From assembly GCA_017451695.1 (NCBI GenBank), contig JAFTNW010000033.1, positions 1 to 56,161 on the forward strand: a DNA stretch of 56,161 nucleotides. Direction: 5' to 3'. The translations under genes were made by a program, and so were the position numbers. Every line of letters starts with the position of its first letter. Position 1 is the first letter of the stretch. The notes below the pieces were generated by a model. The model was not told the DNA's origin. It made no database searches and was given only the letters and a program-made list of their open reading frames with translations. Origin of the DNA: Bacteroidaceae bacterium (GTDB lineage: Bacteria; Bacteroidota; Bacteroidia; Bacteroidales; Bacteroidaceae). Positions 1-8,445 of the stretch are shown piece after piece.

Positions 1-44
1 TAAAATAAAGGTCGCACGCACGCGTGCTTGCGACCTTTATTTTA
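1..44. terminator. Hairpin terminator at the left edge
   Basis: Positions 1-16 and 29-44 are perfectly complementary (16 bp). The interval between them is itself mostly palindromic (18-27), so the whole stretch can form one long hairpin. It lies directly downstream of the minus-strand DUF4923 gene. A terminator role is inferred from position; any U-run on the minus strand would fall outside the window. Confidence 0.75.
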
Positions 45-58
45 TATGATAATCGAAC

Positions 59-775
59 TTATTTGCTAAGCTTCATACCAAGCATCATGCCGGTGTAATT
101 CTCCATCAAGGCCGACACCGTTGAAAGGGTTGATGTTGCGGTAGATGCCGAGCCGCCACCAAGAATAGAGGCAATTCCATTACCCGATGAACTCGACGAT
201 GCAACGGTAGATGTTACCTTCTTGATAAGTGCCAACAATTTATCGGCATCGAACACAAGGTTTACATTTGTAAGATTGTATGAAACGTGCGCAGTCATCG
301 ATAGACGGCCATAGAAATTAAGCAACACCGTCTTATCCTCCTTGTTCAGTGTATATGTACCATTGATGGTTCTTCCTTTCACTGTAAATTGACAAGAATC
401 GTTGTCGAGGAAGGCAAATGTGCAAGCACCGGGAGCCACACCCACTTTTGCAAGATAACCATCGAGCTTCTCCTCAATGGTACCGGCAGCAACCTTGCCG
501 CCTATGTTTGCAAGCGCCTGGTCGCTCTCCAATACGCAAGAAACACCCTCGTAGTTCCATGTACCGGTCAATGTAGCCTCTGATACCGGCATACTGCTAC
601 CAATGAGGCTGCTCAAAACATTCTTCACCGTATTTGTGGTGGTGGATGAGGTCTCTTTGTTATCGGTAGATGGAGATGTCAGTTTCCCAAGAGCATTGCC
701 TATAAGGTTTGTCCACTGCGCCGATGCGCTCATGGTGAAAGCAACCACTGCAACCAAAAGAAATATACGTTTCAT
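59..775 (-). CDS. Exported DUF4923-like protein
   Basis: A 238-residue protein with a clear Sec signal peptide (residues 1-19: basic start, hydrophobic core, ASA before the probable cut). Ser/Thr-rich linkers (about 36-50 and 192-222) flank a compact central region of about 65-190. This organisation matches DUF4923, a Bacteroidales family whose function I do not know; the family call is from memory of its look and not from a search. The start codon is 1 bp after the stop of the DUF5606 gene, so the two are very likely co-transcribed. A hairpin terminator follows. Likely periplasmic or outer-membrane associated; there is no lipobox cysteine. Confidence 0.7.
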   Translation of the reverse strand: MKRIFLLVAVVAFTMSASAQWTNLIGNALGKLTSPSTDNKETSSTTTNTVKNVLSSLIGSSMPVSEATLTGTWNYEGVSCVLESDQALANIGGKVAAGTIEEKLDGYLAKVGVAPGACTFAFLDNDSCQFTVKGRTINGTYTLNKEDKTVLLNFYGRLSMTAHVSYNLTNVNLVFDADKLLALIKKVTSTVASSSSSGNGIASILGGGSASTATSTLSTVSALMENYTGMMLGMKLSK

Positions 776-776
776 A

Positions 777-1196
777 TTATTCAGCTGCGGCCTCCTCTGC
801 CTGCTCCTCCTGGAAATCGTTTATACCATTTGCAACCAGGATATTATACCATGAATACATCTTTTTAATGTGAGTGAGATATACACGCTCGCGGTCGTAG
901 TCGGGCATCACCGTCTCAAAATAGGCCACAAGTTCCTCGGGAGTGCTCATTTTAAGGTCGAAAGGAAGAACACCGTTCTCCTTCTCATAAATCTTCTGGA
1001 ACACGGCACGGAGGGGAAGTTCCTCTGTATCGGTGTAGATTGCAATATCATCGAGCATCACCACCTTGTCGCTGTTATACACAGGCATACGCTTTTTTGT
1101 GGCATCAACAGCCTCCACTACAAACATATTACGACCGCTTGACAACAAACGGTAAAGACCGGGCTTACCCGAAACGGTTAAAATTCTCTCAAACAT
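777..1196 (-). CDS. DUF5606 family protein
   Basis: A 139-residue soluble protein. The N-terminus (ERILTVSGKPGLYRLLSSGRN) is the hallmark of the Bacteroidetes DUF5606 family: a small beta-barrel-like N-terminal domain (about 1-55) followed by a helical part. The C-terminal tail (about 125-139) is Glu/Ala rich and probably disordered. There is no signal peptide and no catalytic motif I recognise; function is unknown. It is the upstream partner of the DUF4923 gene. Conservation across the phylum suggests a housekeeping role, but that is inference. Confidence 0.8.
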   Translation of the reverse strand: MFERILTVSGKPGLYRLLSSGRNMFVVEAVDATKKRMPVYNSDKVVMLDDIAIYTDTEELPLRAVFQKIYEKENGVLPFDLKMSTPEELVAYFETVMPDYDRERVYLTHIKKMYSWYNILVANGINDFQEEQAEEAAAE

Positions 1197-1317
1197 ATTT
1201 CAAAACTTTATCTTAAATTATTCAATATATGCAATATTTCTTAAATACGGTTGCGAATTTACTACATCACCGCCGCAAAACAAAAAATATTATGTTAATC
1301 AATGTTTTTATTTGCCC

Positions 1318-1905
1318 CTACGCACGCAATTCCCCGATTATATCTACCAACTGCGGCAGTATGGGAGTATCGCCGTCGTTACGCAGGGAGTAGTCGGACA
1401 AAATGAGCAGTTCATCCACCGACATCTGGTTTTGCAGGCGGCTTACCACTTGCGAGCGTCTCATGCCACGGCTCTCCATAACACGCTTTATGGCAGTCTC
1501 CTCGTCGGCCCACACAAGCAGCACCTTGTCCACAACATCAATCATACCCGACTCATAGAGTATGGCACTCTCAACCGCCACCACATTGCTGCACGATGCC
1601 GCTGCCCATGCCACGAAATCCTCTTTCACCCTGGGATGAACAAGCGCGTTTACACGCTGCACGTTATCGCGGTCTATAAAAATACGCTCGGCAAGATATG
1701 TACGGTCAAGCGTGCCATCTGCATTGTAGCACTCCTCGCCAAACATACGCACAAGAGCACGCTTTATGGCAGCATCGTTCTGCATAAGCTGTTTTGCACG
1801 ACTGTCGCAGTCGTAAACGGGAACACCCATGGTGGCCAGCATGCGGGAAACCACCGATTTGCCGCTGCCAATATTACCTGTTATTGCCAATCTCACCTTG
1901 TTCAT
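1318..1905 (-). CDS. coaE: Dephospho-CoA kinase
   Basis: Catalyses the last step of coenzyme A synthesis, ATP-dependent phosphorylation of the 3'-hydroxyl of dephospho-CoA, in the cytoplasm. The 195-residue protein has the P-loop GNIGSGKS at about residues 10-17 and the YDCDSRAK segment typical of the family just after it. I chose the ATG at 1905 because it overlaps the stop of the upstream ybbR-like gene by 4 bp (ATGA), a classic coupled arrangement; longer in-frame versions add non-conserved residues. It is the last gene of the nusB-yajC-ybbR-coaE cluster. Confidence 0.95.
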   Translation of the reverse strand: MNKVRLAITGNIGSGKSVVSRMLATMGVPVYDCDSRAKQLMQNDAAIKRALVRMFGEECYNADGTLDRTYLAERIFIDRDNVQRVNALVHPRVKEDFVAWAAASCSNVVAVESAILYESGMIDVVDKVLLVWADEETAIKRVMESRGMRRSQVVSRLQNQMSVDELLILSDYSLRNDGDTPILPQLVDIIGELRA

Positions 1906-2858
1906 TGCTGTTCTATTATATACTCCACCGCAGAGGGCACGATTTTTACCTCCTTCACCCACAATGGAGAACGTAACAATTTAAGTTCGGCACGGTTGCT
2001 GTCGGAGCCGTAAATATCAAGGTAACTTATTCCCACCTCAAAATCGTCGGCACTCACAAGATTGTAGTCATCGGATTTCACATCCAATTTCACCTGTACG
2101 CGCGAGGGGAATGTGCGCAGCCTGTATGTATCGGGGAAATCAATACCATGGACAGGAAGGTCGAAACTTTTCTGCGTATAGGGGTAAACAGGAATAATCA
2201 CATTCACCTCGGCCGGGTTGCAGTTGATGTTGGATGCCACCGCAAGCGGCAGGGTTATGTTCAGCGTATCACGCAGTTCCTCCTTGACAAAATACTCTGT
2301 AGGGATAGATTTCAAGGTATCGGCAACCTGGGAGGGAGCAAACACCCACACCGAATCGGGGACTACACGTATATCGCCCAATGCATATTGGCGCGCAGGC
2401 AACAACTTGCCGTTAAAAGCCACAGGATACTTAACCGCACTCTCCTTGGTGTAATAGAGCAAAGTGTCGGGCTGTATCGACAATATGGTTGTAGAAGAAC
2501 GCAGTTGCTTTTTAATACGTTTCTGCAATACCGATGCGGGCAATATCAAACGCCCTTTCCTATTCACAAGCTCGGAATAATTTACCGAAATGGGCAAAAA
2601 AGCCTCCAGCTTATAATTCATGAGCGTTGTTCCACGGTCGCTGATATGAACAATCAGTTCTTCGTCTTGCGGCGAAAAACTGACATCTTCGGGAACCTCT
2701 TTTACCGAAAGGTTGAATTTTATATCAGTCTCATAGTCCCTGTTAAGCGTGAGCATAAGCCACAGGCAACACGAGACCAATACAAAAAAGAGGAAAAGCA
2801 ACATATCGCGCCCGGCAGGGGCGTTCATGCCTTTTAGCTTTAACAAATATCTTTTCAC
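1902..2858 (-). CDS. YbbR-like (CdaR-type) membrane-anchored protein
   Basis: A 318-residue protein with a short basic N-terminus, one membrane helix (about 19-38) and a long extracytoplasmic part made of repeated beta-rich YbbR-type modules (about 45-310). YbbR/CdaR proteins in Firmicutes regulate the diadenylate cyclase CdaA. In Bacteroidetes the role is not clear, and no cyclase gene is seen here. The start given is a GTG; an ATG at 2828 would remove ten residues (KRYLLKLKG), which look like a normal positive-inside segment, so I keep the longer form. Translationally coupled to coaE (ATGA overlap). Confidence 0.8.
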   Translation of the reverse strand: MKRYLLKLKGMNAPAGRDMLLFLFFVLVSCCLWLMLTLNRDYETDIKFNLSVKEVPEDVSFSPQDEELIVHISDRGTTLMNYKLEAFLPISVNYSELVNRKGRLILPASVLQKRIKKQLRSSTTILSIQPDTLLYYTKESAVKYPVAFNGKLLPARQYALGDIRVVPDSVWVFAPSQVADTLKSIPTEYFVKEELRDTLNITLPLAVASNINCNPAEVNVIIPVYPYTQKSFDLPVHGIDFPDTYRLRTFPSRVQVKLDVKSDDYNLVSADDFEVGISYLDIYGSDSNRAELKLLRSPLWVKEVKIVPSAVEYIIEQQ

Positions 2859-2868
2859 TTAATAACTC

Positions 2869-3180
2869 TTACTGCTGAGAAGCTGCGGGGTTAGCAAAAA
2901 TAGTAGATTTATCGACCTTGATGCAGACATTGTGAGCCACCTCAAGAAGCACCACATTGTCGTTTATCTCCTTAATCTTGCCATAGATACCTCCGCTTGT
3001 AACAACCTCCTGCCCGGGCTGCAAACCTTTGCGGAAGTTGTCAATCTCCTTCTGACGCTTACGCTGGGGGCGAATCATCAGAAAGTAGAAAATAAGAATC
3101 ATTGCAATAAGGAAAAACCACTGGTTTCCAAATATCATCTGCGCCCAATTACCCGACGCTGCCTGTTGTAATAAAATCAT
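2869..3180 (-). CDS. yajC: Preprotein translocase subunit YajC
   Basis: A 103-residue YajC: one N-terminal membrane helix (about 20-38, FFLIAMILIFYFLMIRPQRK) ending in the diagnostic MIRPQRKRQKE motif, then a small cytoplasmic domain with PGQEVVTSGGIYGKI. YajC associates with SecDF and the Sec translocon. It lies between nusB (35 bp upstream) and the ybbR-like gene (10 bp downstream), a common Bacteroidetes order. Length is normal for the family. Confidence 0.95.
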   Translation of the reverse strand: MILLQQAASGNWAQMIFGNQWFFLIAMILIFYFLMIRPQRKRQKEIDNFRKGLQPGQEVVTSGGIYGKIKEINDNVVLLEVAHNVCIKVDKSTIFANPAASQQ

Positions 3181-3215
3181 AATTATCTGTTTTTTTTAAT
3201 GTTTATATTCTCTTG

Positions 3216-4139
3216 TTACTTGTTTATAATGCCTTCGGCACGCAGTTTCTTTGTAATAGAGTCGAGAAGACCATTCACAAACGAACCGCTCTTTGCAGTG
3301 CTGTAATATTTGGCAATCTCCACATACTCATTCAAAGATACGCTCAAAGGAATATCGCCGAATGTGAGAATCTCGGCAAGGGCCACCTGCATAATCACCA
3401 CATCCATAAAGGCAAAGCGCGACATATCCCAATTCTTTGAGTTTTCACCCATCAGCTCTCGATACTCGTCGGCCTTTGACACCGCTGTGCGGAACAGTTT
3501 GCGGGCAAAATCCATATCGTTTATGTCCTTATATTCGGGCAACAGCTGCTGGTCGGCACCGGCACTCTCCTCAAAGCGTTTTATTGTTTTCAACACAAAT
3601 GTATCAACAATAGACTTGTCGTCGTTCCAATAGAGGCTCTGCTCTTCGAGCAAGGCATCGAGTTCCTCGTTATCGAAGATGAAGGTCTTATACAACTTGC
3701 GCCAAAGCTCGCGGTCCTCTTCATACGAAGATGTTTCGCTTGCCATATACTCCTTATATATATCGCTCTCCTCTATCCTGTCGAGTAAACGACGAAGGAG
3801 GTCCGAATGTTCAACCCAATTCACTTTGCTCTTTTCGGCAAACTTGCATAGCGCGGTATTTACCTCGAGCTGGGCAATGAAACGGTTGTTTACAAATTTA
3901 AGGTTGGGGTTTATGTCGCTGTCGGTGGGACGCAATTTCATACTCTTGAACGAGATGCGATCGGCCGCATAATGTGTTATACCTGCCATGAGCAACAGCA
4001 TGTAGTTATACAGGTCGTATGCCTTTGAGAGGCTGAAAAACACCTCATCTTCGGCAGCTTTCATGCTCTTGCCGCTGTTTTTGTAGTAGGCATACAGGAT
4101 TTGAACTACTTTAAGACGAATGAGAACTCTGTTAATCAT
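3216..4139 (-). CDS. nusB: Transcription antitermination protein NusB (long Bacteroidetes form)
   Basis: NusB binds boxA RNA with NusE (S10) and promotes antitermination of rRNA transcription. This is the roughly 307-residue Bacteroidetes form: MINRVLIRLKVVQILYAYY at the start, a poorly conserved central helical insert, and the canonical NusB core in the C-terminal third (about 205-300; VSLNEYVEIAKYYSTAKSGSFVNGLLD). I use the ATG at 4139, since it begins with the conserved RxxKVxQxLYAYY motif. First gene of the nusB-yajC-ybbR-coaE run. Confidence 0.93.
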   Translation of the reverse strand: MINRVLIRLKVVQILYAYYKNSGKSMKAAEDEVFFSLSKAYDLYNYMLLLMAGITHYAADRISFKSMKLRPTDSDINPNLKFVNNRFIAQLEVNTALCKFAEKSKVNWVEHSDLLRRLLDRIEESDIYKEYMASETSSYEEDRELWRKLYKTFIFDNEELDALLEEQSLYWNDDKSIVDTFVLKTIKRFEESAGADQQLLPEYKDINDMDFARKLFRTAVSKADEYRELMGENSKNWDMSRFAFMDVVIMQVALAEILTFGDIPLSVSLNEYVEIAKYYSTAKSGSFVNGLLDSITKKLRAEGIINK

Positions 4140-4240
4140 AAATATTATTATCTGATTGGCTGCAAAGGTCGCATTTTCTTGCGACACAAGCAAGCAAATA
4201 GGTCATTTATTTTACCATAACACCAATATTGACACTAACG

Positions 4241-5704
4241 TCAGCGGTTCCGTTTAAGGAAAAGCCGCTTGTTTACGGTACATGGCAATTCGTTTTCGTA
4301 ATGCGAAACAAAAAGCACCGTTTTTCCCCTGCGATGGGTAAACGCCTCAATAACAGCGCGCGCCAATCGGCGATTATATGTATCAAGACCATGCAAAGGT
4401 TCATCGAGGATGAGGAGCGAGGGGTCTTTTACAAACGCACGGGCAAGAAGCACCAATCGCTGCTCGCCACTCGATATTTTAAGGAACGATTTATTGCGCA
4501 ATTCAAGAATTCCGAAGGTCTCCAACCACCAATCACACGCAGCCAATTCGCTCTCGGGGGTATTCACATAGAGCCCTATGCTATCGTGCAGGCCCGACGC
4601 CACAATATCTATCACAGGGAGGTTGCGCAAATAGGAACGATGCATTTCGGGGCTCACATAGCCGATATTCTTCTTAATTTCCCAGATACTCTCCCCTGTA
4701 CCTCGTTTACGGCCAAAGAGAGCAATATCACAGGCATAGGATTGCAGATTATCGGCGCACACAAGGCTTAAAAGCGTGGATTTGCCGGCACCGTTCTCGC
4801 CCGACAGCGCCCACACATCGCCCAGCTCCACCACCCAATCGAGTTCATTCAGTATAACCCTTTCGTCGTATTTGACACTTACCTTGTTAAGGCGCACCAC
4901 CTCACCGCCATTTTCCACGGCAGGAGCAGCCGAAGGCAACATAAGTACCCTGTTCTGCGCATTTTTTATCGCCGACACGTTATACACGATATCAAGGCGG
5001 GCAAGATAATCGTCGCGCGACACCTTCTCACCTACACACATATTCTCTATCGGCAACACGCTGTTAACAAAGGGCGGTATATCGTCGAGCATGGACAAGA
5101 GCAAGATTATTTGCAGATTTCCACGCGAAGCAAGACGGGCAAGAACACTGCATAAGAGGTCTCTTGTGGAGGCATCGAGCCCTATAAAGGGATTATCTAT
5201 TATCAACAGGCGGGGCGAAGCAAGCAAGGCCTGCGCAAGCTGGAATTTACGCAATTCACCGCTACTCAACAACACTATACGCTTATCCAGCAAGTGTTCA
5301 AGAGCAAACATCTGCATCACCTCGGCAAAAAGCGATTCATCCTCAACCTTGCCAAGCAGTTCCCTCACAGTGGGGATTGCTTCGTCCTGGTCGTGCGTGT
5401 TCCAACGCAACTGATAGCAATAATTCGCATCGGCCGAGCCGTATGTATCACGAAATGTGATATACCTCACGTTCTCATATACACGTTGCGAACGCGATGG
5501 GGAAAAATCATACTCCAAGCTACCCTCGCGCAAGGGATAACGCCCCATGAGCACATCCACAAAAAGGCTTTTCCCGGCACCGTTGGGGCCAACCACTGCA
5601 AGATGCTCCCCTTTTCTCAAAAACAACGAAACGGGGCTTGCAAACTGTGCAACAACATCGCGCGCCACCCCATTCATTAAATTTATTATATAATCTTCAC
5701 TCAT
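4241..5704 (-). CDS. Tandem ABC ATPase, ModF-like
   Basis: A 487-residue soluble protein with two complete ABC ATPase domains. Domain 1 (about 15-225) has GPNGAGKS, LSSGE and LLIIDNPFIGLD; domain 2 (about 255-480) has GENGAGKS, ISSGEQ and LLILDEPLHGLD. It has no membrane helices, and no permease or solute-binding gene lies nearby. This resembles ModF/PhrA-type proteins rather than a transporter ATPase; the substrate or role is unknown. The ATG at 5704 (MSEDYIINL) was chosen over an upstream start in an A/T-rich segment. A TAATTTTG -7-like box lies on the minus strand at 5725-5732. Confidence 0.85.
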   Translation of the reverse strand: MSEDYIINLMNGVARDVVAQFASPVSLFLRKGEHLAVVGPNGAGKSLFVDVLMGRYPLREGSLEYDFSPSRSQRVYENVRYITFRDTYGSADANYCYQLRWNTHDQDEAIPTVRELLGKVEDESLFAEVMQMFALEHLLDKRIVLLSSGELRKFQLAQALLASPRLLIIDNPFIGLDASTRDLLCSVLARLASRGNLQIILLLSMLDDIPPFVNSVLPIENMCVGEKVSRDDYLARLDIVYNVSAIKNAQNRVLMLPSAAPAVENGGEVVRLNKVSVKYDERVILNELDWVVELGDVWALSGENGAGKSTLLSLVCADNLQSYACDIALFGRKRGTGESIWEIKKNIGYVSPEMHRSYLRNLPVIDIVASGLHDSIGLYVNTPESELAACDWWLETFGILELRNKSFLKISSGEQRLVLLARAFVKDPSLLILDEPLHGLDTYNRRLARAVIEAFTHRRGKTVLFVSHYENELPCTVNKRLFLKRNR

Positions 5705-5724
5705 AATATCTAAAAAAACGGCTG

Positions 5725-5732
5725 CAAAATTA
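5725..5732 (-). promoter_or_regulatory. -7 box for the tandem ABC ATPase
   Basis: Minus-strand TAATTTTG fits TAnnTTTG and lies 21 bp from the chosen start codon. No good -33 TTTG is seen at 19-21 bp, so this is a moderate call. Confidence 0.5.
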
Positions 5733-5926
5733 CAAAAAAACATAAAATCATGAAACTATTTTACACACAAGAAGAAAAACAAAAAAAGGCACATAAAGGC
5801 GCGAAAAGCGCGAAAAAGAAAAAATCTGCATCGTAAAACACAAAAAAGCCACACAAAATATTGATTTTTTAATTTTTTTTAATCAAATTTGAAACCGCTA
5901 ACTACATATAAAACAAGTTTATTACG

Positions 5927-6286
5927 ATGGAAGACTACAAAAAAGGCAGTGCAAACGACAACGAGAAAGAGATTGTTCACTCTCAAGCCATCAAAGCGGG
6001 TAAAAGAATCTATTACATAGATGTAAAGAAGAACAGAAAGGACGAAATGTACCTCTCCATTACCGAAAGCAAGAAGATTGTAAACGGCGAGGGCGACAAT
6101 ACATCGGTATCCTTTGAAAAACACAAAATATTCCTTTATCGCGAGGATTTTGAGAAATTTGCAACCAGCCTTAACGAAGCAATAAATTTTGTAGTTGCCG
6201 AGCAAGGCGAGTATCAGCCGCGCCGTGCAGAAACAACTGCAAACGACAGCGAGCCCGAGAAGCTGAACATCGACATAGAGTTTTAA
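5927..6286 (+). CDS. DUF3276 / PUR-family nucleic-acid-binding protein
   Basis: A 119-residue protein matching the bacterial PUR (DUF3276) family: FSKAIKAGKRIYYIDVK-like strand near residues 20-38, YLSITESKK (about 44-53), and the KHKIFLYREDFEKF segment (about 66-80). PUR proteins bind single-stranded purine-rich DNA or RNA, and the Borrelia member is a dimer; the exact role in Bacteroidales is unknown. Residues 95-119 form a polar tail. It stands alone between a divergent ABC gene and the rplY operon. Confidence 0.88.
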   Translation: MEDYKKGSANDNEKEIVHSQAIKAGKRIYYIDVKKNRKDEMYLSITESKKIVNGEGDNTSVSFEKHKIFLYREDFEKFATSLNEAINFVVAEQGEYQPRRAETTANDSEPEKLNIDIEF

Positions 6287-6308
6287 GCACGAATAACAGC
6301 CAAAATTC

Positions 6309-6339
6309 TTGTTTTTTATAAAAATAAAGCGTACCTTTG
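6309..6339 (+). promoter_or_regulatory. Promoter of the rplY-pth-S4 operon
   Basis: TACCTTTG at 6332-6339 is a good Bacteroidetes -7 element. TTG at 6309-6311 lies 20 bp upstream as a partial -33 element. It is placed about 78 bp before the rplY start codon. Confidence 0.7.
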
Positions 6340-6417
6340 TGCCCGCTTTAGAGACATCGTGTGATGGCGAATTAAGCAAAATTATTAATCTTAATTTAGA
6401 GTAACACATTTTTAATT

Positions 6418-7014
6418 ATGAAGACAATCAGCATCAGCGGTTCTGCAAGAACCGAGGTTGGTAAAAAAGCTACCAACGCACTTCGCAAGGAGGGCCTCGT
6501 ACCCTGCTGCATCTATGGAGTACAGAAAGACAGCGAGGGCAACCCCGTTACAAAGACATTCAGCGTAACAGTAGAGGGCTTGCGCAAGCTCGTTTACACA
6601 CCCGATATCCACGTTGTTGAGCTCACAATCGACGGTACAACAACAAAGGCAGTGTTGAAGGATATCCAGTTCCACCCCGTTAAGGACACCATCCTCCACG
6701 TAGATTTCTATGAGATCACCGAGGAGAAACCCATCGTTATGGCAGTTCCCGTTAAATTGCAGGGATTGGCCGAGGGTGTACGCGCCGGTGGTAAATTGGT
6801 ACAGTTGCAGCGCTACCTCAAAGTAAAGGCAGTTTACACTGCTATCCCCGAGATTCTTACAGTAGATGTAACTCCCCTTGCACTTGGTAAATCAATCAAG
6901 GTTTGCGACCTCTCATTCGAGGGCTTGGAGTTGGTAACTGCAAAAGAGGCTCTTGTATGCGCCGTTAAGACAACTCGTGCATCACAGGCAGCAGCCGCAG
7001 CAGCAGCGAAGTAA
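6418..7014 (+). CDS. rplY: 50S ribosomal protein L25/general stress protein Ctc
   Basis: A 198-residue long-form L25 (TL5/CTC type): the 5S rRNA-binding L25 domain covers about residues 4-95 (ARTEVGKKATNALRKEGLVPCCIYG is the recognisable start), followed by the C-terminal beta domain (about 100-185) and an Ala-rich tail. It binds 5S rRNA at the central protuberance of the large subunit. First gene of an operon with pth (15 bp gap) and an S4-domain gene, all linked to translation. Codon use is strongly biased, as expected of an abundant protein. Confidence 0.97.
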   Translation: MKTISISGSARTEVGKKATNALRKEGLVPCCIYGVQKDSEGNPVTKTFSVTVEGLRKLVYTPDIHVVELTIDGTTTKAVLKDIQFHPVKDTILHVDFYEITEEKPIVMAVPVKLQGLAEGVRAGGKLVQLQRYLKVKAVYTAIPEILTVDVTPLALGKSIKVCDLSFEGLELVTAKEALVCAVKTTRASQAAAAAAAK

Positions 7015-7029
7015 TATCAGCCTATTGAA

Positions 7030-7608
7030 ATGAAATATCTCATTGTAGGCCTGGGCAACATCGGACAAGAGTACGAAGGCACCCGCCACAATATAGGATT
7101 CACAGTATTGGACACTTTTGCAAAAGTGTCCAATACTATTTTTTCGGACAAGCGTTACGGCTTTGTTGCCGAAACATCGGTGCGTGGTCGCAAGCTCGTC
7201 CTTCTAAAGCCATCGACATACATGAACCTAAGCGGCAATGCCGTGCGTTATTGGATGCAAGCCGAGAAGATTCCATTGGAGAATGTTCTGGTGATTGTGG
7301 ATGACCTCGCCCTGCCTGTGGGCGCACTGCGCCTCAAAGGACAAGGAAGCGATGGTGGGCACAACGGCCTCAAACACATTGCCGCCACACTCGGCACTAC
7401 CGCATACGCACGCTTGCGCGTGGGCATAGGCAGTAATTTCGGCAAAGGACATCAGGTGGATTTTGTATTGGGAGCATTTGACAGCGAAGAGCAAAAGATT
7501 ATAGACGAGCAACTTGCAACCACAACAGAGATAATAAAAAGTTTCTGTTTTGCAGGGCTTGCACGCACCATGAATCAGTTCAACAAGAAAGGAGCCGGCA
7601 AGGAATGA
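7030..7608 (+). CDS. pth: Peptidyl-tRNA hydrolase
   Basis: Releases tRNA from peptidyl-tRNAs that drop off ribosomes. The 192-residue protein has the family landmarks [21 protein letters not shown] (catalytic His near residue 20), [13 protein letters not shown] (about 56-68), DDLALP (about 91-96) and GGHNGLKHI. It sits between rplY and the S4-domain gene, overlapping the latter by 4 bp (ATGA). Unusual: codons about 25-36 contain a perfect 34-bp palindrome followed by six T residues, reported separately. Confidence 0.97.
   Translation: MKYLIVGLGNIGQEYEGTRHNIGFTVLDTFAKVSNTIFSDKRYGFVAETSVRGRKLVLLKPSTYMNLSGNAVRYWMQAEKIPLENVLVIVDDLALPVGALRLKGQGSDGGHNGLKHIAATLGTTAYARLRVGIGSNFGKGHQVDFVLGAFDSEEQKIIDEQLATTTEIIKSFCFAGLARTMNQFNKKGAGKE
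7104..7144 (+). terminator. Terminator-like perfect hairpin inside pth
   Basis: Positions 7104-7120 and 7121-7137 form a perfect 34-bp palindrome, followed almost at once by TTTTTT at 7139-7144. In RNA this would be a stem of about 15 bp with a tight UGCA loop and a U-run, the layout of an intrinsic terminator, about 75-110 bases into the pth coding region. The encoded residues ([11 protein letters not shown]) fit the family, so it is not an inserted segment. Function as an attenuator is inference. Confidence 0.55.
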
Positions 7609-8024
7609 GCGAACAGGCACGCATAGACAAATGGCTGTGGGCAGTGCGTATATACAAAACACGCAGCATCGCCGCCGAGGCCTGCAAGAAAGGGCACATC
7701 AGCATAGGAGAGCGCAGTGTAAAACCATCGCACACAGTGCGTGTGGGTGATGTGGTAAAAGTAAAAAAAGCACCCATCACATACTCCTTCCGCGTACTTA
7801 AAGCAGCCGAGAACCGCGTGGGCGCAAAGCTCGTACCCGAACTGATGGAAAACATAACTCCACAAGAGCAATACGAAATTCTTGAAATGAGCAAAATCAG
7901 CGGCTTCACCGACAGACAAAAAGGAACAGGCCGCCCCACAAAGAAGGAACGTCGCGAGATTGACCGCTTCTCGGAAGAGGCTTTTGATATAGACTTTGAC
8001 GAATTTGACTTCGATACCCTATAA
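7605..8024 (+). CDS. S4-domain RNA-binding protein (Hsp15-like)
   Basis: A 139-residue protein with an S4 RNA-binding domain at about residues 5-65 ([29 protein letters not shown]) and a basic then acidic C-terminal tail. Hsp15 (HslR) in E. coli binds stalled 50S subunits carrying nascent chains. The overlap with pth, which acts on peptidyl-tRNA, supports a shared role in rescue of blocked ribosomes. The stop codon lies inside the 50-bp palindrome at 8021-8070. Confidence 0.92.
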   Translation: MSEQARIDKWLWAVRIYKTRSIAAEACKKGHISIGERSVKPSHTVRVGDVVKVKKAPITYSFRVLKAAENRVGAKLVPELMENITPQEQYEILEMSKISGFTDRQKGTGRPTKKERREIDRFSEEAFDIDFDEFDFDTL

Positions 8025-8070
8025 TACAAAAATAACAGCCAACCGCGGTTGGCTGTTATTTTTGTATTAT
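8021..8070. terminator. Perfect 50-bp palindrome acting as a bidirectional terminator
   Basis: The 50 bases are exactly their own reverse complement, centred on AACCGCGGTT. The palindrome contains the stop codons of both convergent genes (8022-8024 plus; 8067-8069 minus) and A/T runs at both ends, so it gives a GC-rich stem plus U-run on either strand. Confidence 0.9.
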
Positions 8071-8438
8071 AACTTGGAGAGGAATCGCTCTATATCCACA
8101 ATATAACGCACATGAGTGCCATCACCTATAACACCGGTAGCATCCTCGGCAACCACTTTGAATTGCAATCTGCGCCCCTCTACCGCTACAAGCTCAGCCG
8201 TAGCCGCGATAACAGCACCTATACCCGACGGCTTGCTATGCACCACGTTTATCTGCGAGCCCACAGTAGTGGAACCTTCGGGCAGATGAGAAGCAACAGC
8301 ATTCATCGCCGCATTCTCCATGAGCGCAACCATTGAAGGGGTAGCAAAGACATCGAGCCCTCCCGAGCCCACAGCCGATGCACAATTACTCTTCTCCACC
8401 ACTACTGAACTTGTATATTTCAACCCTACTTCAAGCAT
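8067..8438 (-). CDS. Hotdog-fold thioesterase (FlK-like)
   Basis: A 123-residue single-domain hotdog protein. The segment FATPSMVALMENAAMNAVASHL (about 31-52) is the central hotdog helix, and VGSQINVVHSKPSGIG follows as the first long strand pair. The pattern resembles fluoroacetyl-CoA thioesterase-like proteins; the natural substrate is unknown, but a small acyl-CoA is likely. It is 7 bp downstream of pepT and probably in its transcript. Confidence 0.85.
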   Translation of the reverse strand: MLEVGLKYTSSVVVEKSNCASAVGSGGLDVFATPSMVALMENAAMNAVASHLPEGSTTVGSQINVVHSKPSGIGAVIAATAELVAVEGRRLQFKVVAEDATGVIGDGTHVRYIVDIERFLSKL

Positions 8439-8445
8439 AATTAAT

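Noticed and set aside
1312..2013. Plus-strand open frame over coaE
   Set aside because: Antisense shadow of coaE and the ybbR-like gene, with no domain and no promoter.
4241..5704. Transporter ATPase of an ABC importer or exporter
   Set aside because: Two fused ATPase domains without any permease, binding protein or membrane helix nearby.
6412..6699. Minus-strand open frame within rplY
   Set aside because: Cys/Leu-rich shadow frame caused by the strong codon bias of rplY.
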